Shown: piece after piece, positions 1-5,774 of the stretch | Position numbering within the stretch: position 1 is the stretch's first letter | How the letters are laid out: every line of letters starts with the position of its first letter | Source: Candidatus Equinaster intestinalis | GTDB lineage: Bacteria > Bacillota_A > Clostridia > Oscillospirales > Acutalibacteraceae | NCBI GenBank assembly: GCA_018065375.1 | Contig: JAGHTJ010000104.1 | Location: 1-5,774, forward strand | DNA: 5,774 bases | Direction of reading: 5' to 3' | Notes under the pieces: model-generated | Databases searched by the model: none | What the model saw: only the letters and a program-made list of their open reading frames with translations | What the model was told of the DNA's origin: nothing | Translations under genes and position numbers: made by a program

Positions 1-161
1 TCTGTGTAGAATGCAGTTCCAAACTGCGGCTAATCAAAAATTATTTGATGATTATAAAACTCTTTGCGGAGGCCGTACGGAAAAGAATTGCAGGTATCAC
101 GCAGAGCCAAAAATTTTTTTAGCTTGTGCGGCACTATGTGTCCGCAAAGGGGGATGCTTAA
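1..161 (+). promoter_or_regulatory. Leader of the potABCD operon, possible RNA switch
   Basis: No convincing gene lies here. An open frame from 11 to 211 has no ribosome binding site and runs into potA. Seen directly: a small hairpin (GCAGTT 13-18 / AACTGC 22-27), an AT hairpin (ATCAAA 33-38 / TTTGAT 44-49), and a perfect 9-bp complement between CTTTGCGGA (62-70) and TCCGCAAAG (141-149). The last extends to 60-70/141-151 with one G-U pair and reaches into the potA Shine-Dalgarno run of five Gs (149-153). Two competitors exist. Positions 62-68 also pair with CGCAGAG (100-106, one G-U), and 127-134 with 138-146 (one bulge at 141) forms a local hairpin that leaves the Gs free. TATAAA at 53-58 could be a -10 box, but no good -35 precedes it, and it would start the RNA near 65. 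I recognise no known riboswitch class. Regulation of potA translation is inference. Confidence 0.45.
146..153 (+). promoter_or_regulatory. Ribosome binding site of potA
   Basis: AAAGGGGG ends 8 nt before the ATG at 162 and fixes that start. A second ATG at 154 abuts the G run, is out of frame with potA, and opens a frame that closes at 189, so it is not a credible start. The 5' half of this site takes part in the alternative helices described for the leader. Confidence 0.75.
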
Positions 162-1286
162 ATGGAAAAAAAGAATATATTGGAGTTAAAGAATATTTCC
201 GTGGCGTTTGATGATTTACAAATTCTTGATTGCATAAATCTTGAAATCAAGGATAAGGAATTCATTACCCTGCTCGGTCCTTCCGGTTGCGGAAAAACAA
301 CTATTTTGCGCATAATCGCGGGATTTGTGGAGCCGGACAGCGGAGATGTTCTTTTTGACGGAAAAACAATAAATGGTGTTCCTGCATACAAAAGGCAGGT
401 TAACACCATTTTTCAGCGTTATGCACTATTTCCTCACCTGAACGTTTTTGAGAATATCGCTTTCGGTTTAAGGGTTAAAAAGATGCCCGAAGCCGAAATA
501 AAACAAAAGGTTGAAGAAATGCTTGCTCTGGTTAATTTAAAGGGACTTGAAAAGCGTAAAATAACAACCCTTTCGGGCGGTCAGCAGCAGCGTGTTGCCA
601 TTGCCCGCGCCATTGCAAACAATCCGAAGGTTTTGCTCCTTGATGAACCTTTGGCAGCTCTCGATTTAAAGCTTCGCAAGGATATGCAGGTTGAGCTTAA
701 GAAAATTCAGCAACAGCTCGGAATTACATTTATCTTTGTAACTCACGACCAGGAGGAAGCTCTCTCGATGTCGGATACCGTAGTTGTTATTGATGATGGC
801 AGAATTCAGCAAATCGGTACTCCGCAGGATATTTACAACGAGCCGAAAAATGCCTTTGTAGCCGATTTTATCGGTGAATCGAATATTCTTGACGGTGTTA
901 TGTGTGATGACTATTTAGCCGAATTTTCAGGCAAACAATTCAAATGCCTTGATGCCGGATTCCAAAAAGGCGAAAAGGTTGATATAGTTGTAAGACCCGA
1001 AGATGTTGATATTGTTGAATGCGAAAAGGGTGCACTTACCGGCACGGTCACCTCGATTACCTTCCTCGGCGTTCATTATGAAATTATCGTTGATATAGGC
1101 GGTTTCAAATGGATGATACAAACTACCGATGAACATTTTGTAGGCGATAACGTGGGTCTTATTATCGAGCCGGACGCAATTCACGTTATGAAAAAGAGTG
1201 AGTATTCGGGCAAATACGGCGATTACAGCTCATACAGTGAAGAAATCGACCATCTTTCCGATGTTATCGAGGAGGATGAGAATTGA
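162..1286 (+). CDS. potA: Polyamine ABC transporter ATP-binding protein PotA
   Basis: Cytoplasmic ATPase that powers spermidine/putrescine import through PotB-PotC. The 374-residue protein has a complete ABC domain: Walker [10 protein letters not shown] (39-47), Q-loop FQRYALFPH with Q85, signature LSGGQQQR (137-144), Walker B VLLLDEP (157-163, catalytic E162), D-loop LAALD (164-168) and switch histidine H195 in [13 protein letters not shown]-type regulatory domain follows at about 243-343, including VRPEDVDIV (277-285). The last 30 residues form an acidic, Ser/Tyr-rich tail. The length agrees with the PotA family (about 360-380). Its stop codon overlaps the potB start. The ATPase alone could belong to another PotA/FbpC-type importer, but the three following genes identify the system as the polyamine type. 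All catalytic motifs are intact. Confidence 0.93.
   Translation: MEKKNILELKNISVAFDDLQILDCINLEIKDKEFITLLGPSGCGKTTILRIIAGFVEPDSGDVLFDGKTINGVPAYKRQVNTIFQRYALFPHLNVFENIAFGLRVKKMPEAEIKQKVEEMLALVNLKGLEKRKITTLSGGQQQRVAIARAIANNPKVLLLDEPLAALDLKLRKDMQVELKKIQQQLGITFIFVTHDQEEALSMSDTVVVIDDGRIQQIGTPQDIYNEPKNAFVADFIGESNILDGVMCDDYLAEFSGKQFKCLDAGFQKGEKVDIVVRPEDVDIVECEKGALTGTVTSITFLGVHYEIIVDIGGFKWMIQTTDEHFVGDNVGLIIEPDAIHVMKKSEYSGKYGDYSSYSEEIDHLSDVIEEDEN
1269..1285 (+). promoter_or_regulatory. Ribosome binding site and TTG start of potB
   Basis: GAGGAGG (1269-1275) followed 7 nt later by TTG at 1283-1285, inside the potA 3' end. The near-perfect Shine-Dalgarno supports the rare start codon. The TTGA overlap is the equivalent of the ATGA overlaps at the next two junctions. 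Confidence 0.8.
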
Positions 1287-2113
1287 AAAGAAAATCACTT
1301 GGGAGTCGTTTAGTTGCGGCGCCGTACATAGTTTGGGCGGCTATTTTCATAGTAGTTCCCCTTATAATGATGATTTATTACTCATTCACAGATGCTTCGG
1401 GTGTTTTTACATTTAAAAACATAAGTCAGCTCGGTGAATACAAAAACGCATTCGGATTATCAATCCTTTATGCCATCATTTCCACAGTGATAACCTTTAT
1501 TTTGGCTTATCCCCTCGCCTATTTTATGACTAAATTAAAGGTTTCCTCTCAAAAAATGATTTTGATGATAGTTGTTTTCCCGATGTGGATGAACTTTCTT
1601 ATCCGCACCTATTCCTGGATTTCGATACTTGCAAATACCGGTATCATCAATACATTTTTAAAAAGTTTGGGACTCGCTCCCTTAAAGCTTATAAATACAC
1701 CGGGCGCGGTTATTCTCGGTATGGTTTACGATTTTCTGCCGTATATGGTTTTACCGATTTATACCGTTATGACCAAAATTGACGTTTCCCTCCTTGAAGC
1801 CAGCGAGGACCTCGGCGGAAATGCTCTCACAAAGATTCGCAGGGTCATTTTCCCCTTGAGCCTTCCGGGAGTGATTTCGGGAATTACAATGGTTTTCGTT
1901 CCCTCGGTAAGCACCTTTTATATTTCGCAGAAGCTCGGCGGCAACAAAACAATGCTTATAGGCGATGCCATCGAGTACCTCTTTAATTTAGGTCCCGCTC
2001 ATTATAACGTAGCTTCGGCAATATCCTTGGTTCTTATGATAATGATTCTTTTATGCCTTGCCGTTATGAACAGATTTTCGGGTGATGATGATGAGGGAGG
2101 TATAATGATATGA
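1283..2113 (+). CDS. potB: Polyamine ABC transporter permease PotB
   Basis: Inner-channel subunit of the polyamine importer in the cytoplasmic membrane. The 276 residues suggest six membrane segments, at about 13-34, 60-82, 90-107, 142-164, 190-212 and 243-262. The [12 protein letters not shown] stretch (101-112) is typical of PotB. The EAA coupling loop that docks on the ATPase runs from about 171 to 196 (EASEDLGG, then FPLSLPG). The start is a TTG at 1283 sharing bases with the potA TGA (TTGA overlap). It has a strong GAGGAGG at 1269-1275, 7 nt upstream, and an in-frame TGA just before it, while the first in-frame ATG lies inside membrane segment 1. The end overlaps potC by 4 bases. Together these imply tight translational coupling and a fixed ratio to the other subunits. 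Confidence 0.92.
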   Translation: MKRKSLGSRLVAAPYIVWAAIFIVVPLIMMIYYSFTDASGVFTFKNISQLGEYKNAFGLSILYAIISTVITFILAYPLAYFMTKLKVSSQKMILMIVVFPMWMNFLIRTYSWISILANTGIINTFLKSLGLAPLKLINTPGAVILGMVYDFLPYMVLPIYTVMTKIDVSLLEASEDLGGNALTKIRRVIFPLSLPGVISGITMVFVPSVSTFYISQKLGGNKTMLIGDAIEYLFNLGPAHYNVASAISLVLMIMILLCLAVMNRFSGDDDEGGIMI

Positions 2114-2913
2114 AGGTTTTATCAAAGATTTATATTGCCTTAATTCTTTTATTCCTCTATGCTCCGGTTGCGGTTATGGTGATTTTCTCATTCAACTCGG
2201 CAAACAGTGTTTGGGTTTTAAAGGGTTTTTCCCTCGAATGGTACAACCGCCTTGCATTTAACGACAATATGTTAAACGCCTTACAGCACACCCTTATTAT
2301 TGCAATTCTTTCAGCCGCAATTTCAACGGTTTTGGGAACTGCCGCGGCAGTAGGCATTTATTCTTTCAGAAAGAAAATTACGAAAAGTACGGTAATGTCG
2401 GTTACAAATATACCGATGATGAATGCCGATATTGTTACCGGTATTTCGCTTATGCTTTTATTCGTATTTATCGGCAGATTATTCGGCGTTGCCGAATCAC
2501 TCGGATTTGTAACCGTTTTGATAGCCCACATAACATTCAATCTGCCCTACGTAATTCTTTCGGTAATGCCCAAGCTCAAGCAGACCGACCATCATCTGCC
2601 CGAAGCGGCGCTTGACCTCGGTTGTACTCCCTTGCAGGCATTTTTCAAGGTGGTTTTGCCCTCGATTTCATCGGGCGTTTTCAGCGGATTTGTTATGGCA
2701 TTTACCCTCTCACTCGATGATTTTGTTATCAGCTATTTCACCTGCGGTCATTATCAAACCTTACCTATAGTAATTTACAGTATGACCAAAAAAACAGTAA
2801 CACCGGATACCTACGCGCTTTCCTCAATAATATTTGTTGTGGTATTTGCATTACTTGTTTTATATAACACGATACAAGGCTCAAACGAAAGAAAGGAGAT
2901 TCGCGCAAAATGA
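2110..2913 (+). CDS. potC: Polyamine ABC transporter permease PotC
   Basis: Second transmembrane subunit, pairing with PotB to form the translocation path. The 267 residues show about six hydrophobic segments (near 8-28, 60-84, 108-124, 131-153, 187-208, 234-253). Family-typical stretches are the N-terminal LYAPVAVMVIFSFN (16-29), NADIVTGISLML (105-116) and SLDDFVISYF (201-210). The EAA loop lies at about 164-189 (PEAALDLG, then LPSISSG). The ATG at 2110 overlaps the potB stop as ATGA. GGGAGG at 2095-2100 sits 9 nt upstream, supporting this start over the out-of-frame ATG at 2105. The 3' end overlaps potD by 4 bases. Full length, with no disrupted motif. Confidence 0.92.
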   Translation: MKVLSKIYIALILLFLYAPVAVMVIFSFNSANSVWVLKGFSLEWYNRLAFNDNMLNALQHTLIIAILSAAISTVLGTAAAVGIYSFRKKITKSTVMSVTNIPMMNADIVTGISLMLLFVFIGRLFGVAESLGFVTVLIAHITFNLPYVILSVMPKLKQTDHHLPEAALDLGCTPLQAFFKVVLPSISSGVFSGFVMAFTLSLDDFVISYFTCGHYQTLPIVIYSMTKKTVTPDTYALSSIIFVVVFALLVLYNTIQGSNERKEIRAK

Positions 2914-4022
2914 AAAAATTAAGATTTATAATTTCAATTATGCTCGTAATGGCTTTGGTGCTTTCTTTTGCCTCCTGCGGTTACGAATATTTTGATTTGA
3001 ATTTGCGTGCAAGCTATGAAAACAACCTTGCCGGTACCGAGCTCAATGTTTACAACTGGGGCGAATATATTTCGGTTGGCGGCGATGGTGACCTTGATGT
3101 AAACAAGGAATTCGAAAGAATTACCGGTATAAAAGTAAACTACACAACCTTTGACAGCAACGAAACTATGTATTCACAGCTCAAAAACGGCGGTGTTTCC
3201 TATGATATAATAGTCCCCTCCGATTATATGATTGAGCGTCTTAAAAATGAAAATATGCTCAAAAAGTTTGATACCTCGAAGTTAAGCAACTTTGATTTGA
3301 TTGATGACAGATATAAGGGCTTGTTCTTCGATGAAAACAACGAATATTCGGTAGCTTACAATGTAGGTATGGTTGGTCTTATCTACAACGGTGCCGTAAT
3401 TAAAGAAGATATTCACAGCTGGAGCGCACTTTGGGACGAAAAGTATAAAGGTCAGTCCCTTATGTTTGATAATCCCCGCGATGCCTTCGCCATTGCACAG
3501 TTCAGACTCGGTCAGAGCCTTAACAGCACCAACAAGGCCGATTGGGACAAAGCAAAGGAGCTTTTAATACAGCAGAAGCAGTATTTGCAATCCTACGTAA
3601 TGGATGAGGTTTTCTCTAAAATGGAAACCGGCGAAGCGGCTATTGCACCCTATTATGCAGGCGATTATTTCATAATGAAGGAAATAAATCCCGACCTTAA
3701 ATTTGTTTATCCCGATGAAGGAACTAACATTTTTGTTGATTCGGTTTGCATTCCCACCTGCTGTAAAAACTATGAAGCGGCTCTGCTTTATATCAATTTC
3801 CTGCTCGAGCCGGATATAGCGCTTGCCAATGCCGAATATATCGGTTATGCTTCCCCCAACACCTCGGTTACGCAAAACGAAGAATACAGTCTTTACGGCG
3901 AAGAAATCCTCTACCCGAGCGACACCGAATATATGGATACAAAAACTCAATACTTCCACGATATTGACAGTGATATAAAAACCTATTACGAAAACCTCTG
4001 GCTTGATATTAAGCGTGATTAA
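2910..4022 (+). CDS. potD: Polyamine-binding lipoprotein PotD
   Basis: Extracellular, membrane-tethered substrate-binding protein that delivers spermidine/putrescine to PotB-PotC. The 370 residues begin with a lipoprotein signal: charged MKKLR, a hydrophobic core (6-20) and lipobox FASC with the acylated Cys at 23 (Phe at -3 is less usual). The mature part is a two-lobed type-I fold: NVYNWGEYI (46-54), PSDYMIERL (103-111), MFDNPRDAF (185-193), EAAIAPYYAGDYF (242-254), GTNIFVDSVCIP (271-282) and IGYASPN (311-317). By alignment from memory with E. coli PotD, the amine-binding acids map to D191 and D277 and are kept, but two pocket tryptophans appear as Y249 and F275 and one Asp as N188. Ligand preference is therefore uncertain. 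The start has AAAGGAG (2892-2898) 11 nt upstream and an ATGA overlap with potC. Confidence 0.9.
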   Translation: MKKLRFIISIMLVMALVLSFASCGYEYFDLNLRASYENNLAGTELNVYNWGEYISVGGDGDLDVNKEFERITGIKVNYTTFDSNETMYSQLKNGGVSYDIIVPSDYMIERLKNENMLKKFDTSKLSNFDLIDDRYKGLFFDENNEYSVAYNVGMVGLIYNGAVIKEDIHSWSALWDEKYKGQSLMFDNPRDAFAIAQFRLGQSLNSTNKADWDKAKELLIQQKQYLQSYVMDEVFSKMETGEAAIAPYYAGDYFIMKEINPDLKFVYPDEGTNIFVDSVCIPTCCKNYEAALLYINFLLEPDIALANAEYIGYASPNTSVTQNEEYSLYGEEILYPSDTEYMDTKTQYFHDIDSDIKTYYENLWLDIKRD

Positions 4023-4038
4023 AATTAACAAAAAAACT

Positions 4039-4073
4039 AAAGGACTTAAATCATTTTTTGATTTAAGTCCTTT
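4039..4073. terminator. Bidirectional intrinsic terminator between potD and xerD
   Basis: A perfect 15-bp stem (4039-4053 with 4059-4073) encloses a T5 loop at 4054-4058. On the plus strand it begins 16 nt after the potD stop and is followed by TTTTAT, a short U tract. On the minus strand it starts at the last base of the xerD stop codon and is followed by AG and seven Ts. It therefore fits terminators for both convergent units, with the better U tract in the xerD direction. The stem is AT-rich apart from the GGAC/GTCC block. Confidence 0.85.
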
Positions 4074-4963
4074 TATCTTGCCAGCGGGTGGAATTTTTTA
4101 TACGCCGCGGCATATTTATTTTTCATCATCTGTGCATAAACCTGGGTTGAAGAAATATCCGAATGTCCCAGTAGCTCCTGCACATCGGTAAGCTGTGCTC
4201 CGTTTTCCAAAAGATGCGCCGCAAAAGAATGACGAAGTGTATGCGGAGTTATATCCTTATTTATCTTTGCGGCACTGGCATAGTGCTTAATAATCTTCCA
4301 GAAGCCCTGGCGGGTCATAGGTTGTCCGCTCATATTAGTAAACAACCGCTCCTCATCGGGGTCGCTTATCATTACCGGACGAGCCTCGGTAACATAATGC
4401 TTAATGGTCTTAAGCGCCTGCGGATAAAGAGGAATGATTCTGTCCTTCTTCTTATCTCCGCTCATATGTATTACGCCGATTTGAAGATTGAGGTCCGAAA
4501 CCTTAAGCTCGATAAGCTCGGTAACCCTTATTCCGGTTGCATACAAAAGCTCAAGCATTGCCTTATCTCTACAGCTCTTATAATCGTTACCGCTCGGCTG
4601 TTCAAGAAGTGTTATAACCTCTTTAGAGGTAAGAATTTCGGGAAGCTTTTTGGGGGTTGTACGTTTTGAAAGGGTTACAACGGGGGTTGTACTTAAATAA
4701 TTTTCTTTAACAAGGAAATTGAAATAACAACGAAGTGAAGCAACGGTTCTGGCAACGCTCGATTCGCTCTGACCTACCGAAAGCATATACTGCTCATATT
4801 TTGTAACAAACTCGCTCGTTACGGCTGAAGGGTCTTTTAGACGCTTTTCGCCGCAGTAAACGATGAATTTAGCAACATCTCGCATATATGATTCAAGGGT
4901 GTTTTTCGAAGATTTTTTAACATCCCGCAGATAGTTTTCAAATTCGTTAACGTAGCTGACCAT
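4073..4963 (-). CDS. xerD: Site-specific tyrosine recombinase XerD
   Basis: Cytoplasmic DNA recombinase. With a XerC-type partner it resolves chromosome dimers at dif near the replication terminus, in other bacteria under control of the FtsK/SpoIIIE translocase. The 296 residues match the usual XerD length. The N-terminal SAM-like core-binding domain spans about 1-90 and the catalytic domain about 107-290. All six active-site residues are visible: R146 (ATGIRVTEL), K173 in the beta-hairpin GDKKKDR, H241 and R244 (HTLRHSF), H267 (LLGHSD) and the nucleophile Y276 (TQVYAQ). The C-terminal FHPLAR resembles the HPRA ending of Gram-positive XerD. The ATG has AGGAAG 7 nt upstream. It lies 23 bp downstream of spoIIM and probably shares its transcript. 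No att sites or integrase-type N-terminal arm are seen, so a prophage integrase is unlikely. XerD rather than XerC is judged from length and context. Confidence 0.88.
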   Translation of the reverse strand: MVSYVNEFENYLRDVKKSSKNTLESYMRDVAKFIVYCGEKRLKDPSAVTSEFVTKYEQYMLSVGQSESSVARTVASLRCYFNFLVKENYLSTTPVVTLSKRTTPKKLPEILTSKEVITLLEQPSGNDYKSCRDKAMLELLYATGIRVTELIELKVSDLNLQIGVIHMSGDKKKDRIIPLYPQALKTIKHYVTEARPVMISDPDEERLFTNMSGQPMTRQGFWKIIKHYASAAKINKDITPHTLRHSFAAHLLENGAQLTDVQELLGHSDISSTQVYAQMMKNKYAAAYKKFHPLAR

Positions 4964-4986
4964 TTTTTCACTTCCTTTTATTTGGT

Positions 4987-5616
4987 TTAAAAACTGAAGT
5001 ATTTAAAGAATGCTACCGCCGTAACGGCATCAAGCAATGCTGAAATTAAAAATATAATGATAACCACCGTAAAGCTTCGGCAGTAGTTTTTAAAACTCTC
5101 AAAAATTTCGGCAGAAGACTTTTGAGGCATTATCACACGTATTAAGCCTGCCGAAAACCCAAAAGCTCTGCTCGCGCAAATAAAATAACCTATTGCGGCT
5201 ATTACGGTGCATGGTATAAGAATAAGGGAATTAAAAGCAATACCCTGAAGAGCATATTTAAGATAAATATATCCCGCTTTAATACCGTAGGTAAACCCGC
5301 AGTAACAGATTATAAGCGGTGAAAGAGCAACCCCTACAACCGAGGTACCGCTCAAATAAAGAGCAATCACGGCAGGTGCAAACGAGGTAAGGGCAGAAAA
5401 GAAAATTCCGAAAAAATCCTTATCTGTTCTGATTTGCCGAAAACCGACAAACGAGGTTTGAGCAACCGAATAAACCGAACTGCTTTTTCCGAGCAAAACC
5501 GCGCCCAAAATCATACCGAAAACGTACAAAACCGCAAGCACGATTAAGAATCGGTTTTTCGAAACAGAATCAACAAATTTTGACTTTCTTAAATTTATTG
5601 TGGTAATATGTCTCAT
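4987..5616 (-). CDS. spoIIM: Stage II sporulation protein M (SpoIIM family)
   Basis: Integral membrane protein that in Bacillus anchors the SpoIID-SpoIIP peptidoglycan-degrading pair (DMP complex) and drives engulfment of the forespore by the mother cell. The 209 residues are close to the roughly 214 of Bacillus SpoIIM. A basic cytoplasmic N-terminus (1-22) is followed by five hydrophobic segments at about 23-43, 69-90, 92-116, 125-148 and 182-204. The family pattern is visible in segments 3-4: GTSVVGVALSPL (90-101), CGFTYGIKAGY (106-116), then an amphipathic turn and NSLILIPCTVIAA (129-141). The start has GGGAGGAG 5-6 nt upstream. The xerD neighbour supports the call, since spoIIM and xerD lie close together in many spore-formers. 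A diverged paralogue with a non-sporulation role cannot be excluded from sequence alone. Confidence 0.82.
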   Translation of the reverse strand: MRHITTINLRKSKFVDSVSKNRFLIVLAVLYVFGMILGAVLLGKSSSVYSVAQTSFVGFRQIRTDKDFFGIFFSALTSFAPAVIALYLSGTSVVGVALSPLIICYCGFTYGIKAGYIYLKYALQGIAFNSLILIPCTVIAAIGYFICASRAFGFSAGLIRVIMPQKSSAEIFESFKNYCRSFTVVIIIFLISALLDAVTAVAFFKYFSF

Positions 5617-5676
5617 ATTTTCTCCTCCCGACAGTTAAATTTATTCGCCGCCGGGACAAGATATTACAAAGACACT

Positions 5677-5694
5677 ATATTTTGTTTAAAATAT
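5677..5694. repeat. Perfect AT-rich palindrome upstream of spoIIM
   Basis: ATATTTT (5677-5683), spacer GTTT, AAAATAT (5688-5694). It lies about 60-80 bp upstream of the spoIIM start codon, just downstream of the candidate promoter start, where a repressor operator would act. It is too AT-rich to be a terminator, and no regulator can be assigned. Confidence 0.5.
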
Positions 5695-5697
5695 GCG

Positions 5698-5732
5698 TTA
5701 GTCCAATATATGTTGTATTGCTGAAATTATGT
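5698..5732 (-). promoter_or_regulatory. Possible sigma-E-type promoter of spoIIM
   Basis: Read on the minus strand, ACATAAT (5732-5726) lies 13 bp before CATATATT (5712-5705). The sigma-E consensus I recall is KMATATT, 14-15 bp, CATACAHT. The -10 fits at 7 of 8 positions, the -35 at 5 of 7, and the spacer is one base short. Transcription would start near 5698, giving a leader of about 80 nt. spoIIM is a sigma-E gene in Bacillus, so the position makes sense, but this AT-rich region offers chance matches. Confidence 0.28.
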
Positions 5733-5743
5733 AACCTACATAT
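5727..5743. repeat. Palindrome TATGTA-ACC-TACATA with a dif-arm-like half
   Basis: TATGTA (5728-5733) and TACATA (5737-5742) form a 6-bp inverted repeat around ACC. The left side, TTATGTAACCT (5727-5737), differs at one position from the XerD-binding arm of the Bacillus subtilis dif site as I remember it (TTATGTAAACT). The 11 bases expected to form the XerC arm (5710-5720) match poorly, so a functional dif site is not supported. The element overlaps the possible -35 box of the spoIIM promoter. Confidence 0.35.
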
Positions 5744-5774
5744 AAAAGGTCATTACAAAAATATAACCCTAACA

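Noticed and set aside
13..49. Two small hairpins as a terminator of an upstream gene
   Set aside because: Stems are 6 bp, one is all but AT, and neither is followed by a U tract.
53..58. TATAAA as the -10 box of the pot operon
   Set aside because: The best -35 at 16-18 bp spacing matches only about 3 of 6 bases, so it is kept only as a weak possibility in the leader entry.
62..120. Intrinsic terminator formed by 62-68/100-106 and the T7 run at 114-120
   Set aside because: The T run starts about 8 nt after the stem with CCAAAAA between them, and the stem is long-range with a 31-nt loop. Translational control fits better.
136..189. Short overlapping frame that could be a leader peptide
   Set aside because: No ribosome binding site for the ATG at 136. 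The ATG at 154 abuts the G run, too close for initiation. The peptide shows no run of regulatory codons.
11..211. Open frame of 66 codons across the potA leader
   Set aside because: No Shine-Dalgarno before the ATG, no recognisable protein features, and it overlaps the well-supported potA start in another frame.
3564..4031. 155-codon open frame antisense to potD
   Set aside because: It lies wholly opposite a confident potD gene, with no ribosome binding site or recognisable domain.
4214..4669. 151-codon open frame antisense to xerD
   Set aside because: It lies opposite the conserved catalytic region of xerD and has no recognisable features.
4073..4963. Recombinase as an integron, prophage or transposon integrase
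   Set aside because: Length, motifs and the spoIIM neighbour fit housekeeping XerD. No att repeats, tRNA target or cargo genes are present in the window.
5710..5737. A complete dif recombination site
   Set aside because: Only the XerD-type half matches. The XerC-type half and central region do not.

Overview
The window looks like a piece of chromosome from a low-to-moderate GC, endospore-forming Firmicute, most likely a gut-type clostridium (Oscillospirales/Ruminococcaceae-like). The reasons are strong AGGAGG-type ribosome binding sites, a polyamine-uptake operon of Gram-positive style, and a spoIIM-xerD gene pair. This lineage call is inferred from gene content and general sequence style, not from a database match.

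Layout. Positions 1-161 are a non-coding leader with several mutually exclusive base-pairing options around the first ribosome binding site. Positions 162-4022 on the plus strand hold a complete four-gene potABCD operon: ATPase, two permeases and a lipoprotein substrate-binding protein. All three internal junctions overlap by a few bases (TTGA, ATGA, ATGA), so the genes are very probably translationally coupled. A 15-bp hairpin at 4039-4073 lies between convergent transcription units and can serve as terminator for both. On the minus strand, spoIIM (5616-4987) is followed after 23 bp by xerD (4963-4073), a likely two-gene operon. Positions 5617-5774 are the AT-rich upstream region of spoIIM, with two palindromes and a possible sporulation (sigma-E-type) promoter.

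How the genes work together. PotD captures polyamine (spermidine and/or putrescine) outside the cell and delivers it to the PotB-PotC channel, and PotA hydrolyses ATP to drive import. SpoIIM is the membrane member of the DMP engulfment machinery of sporulation. XerD is the tyrosine recombinase that, with a XerC-type partner, resolves chromosome dimers at dif.

No mobile element, CRISPR array, tRNA or rRNA was seen. Every gene belongs to a known family, and I do not see a wholly new system. The most unusual signal is the potA leader. A segment at 60-70 is complementary both to 100-106 and to the potA Shine-Dalgarno region (141-151), while 127-134 can form a competing hairpin with 138-146. This is the layout expected of a translation-controlling RNA switch.
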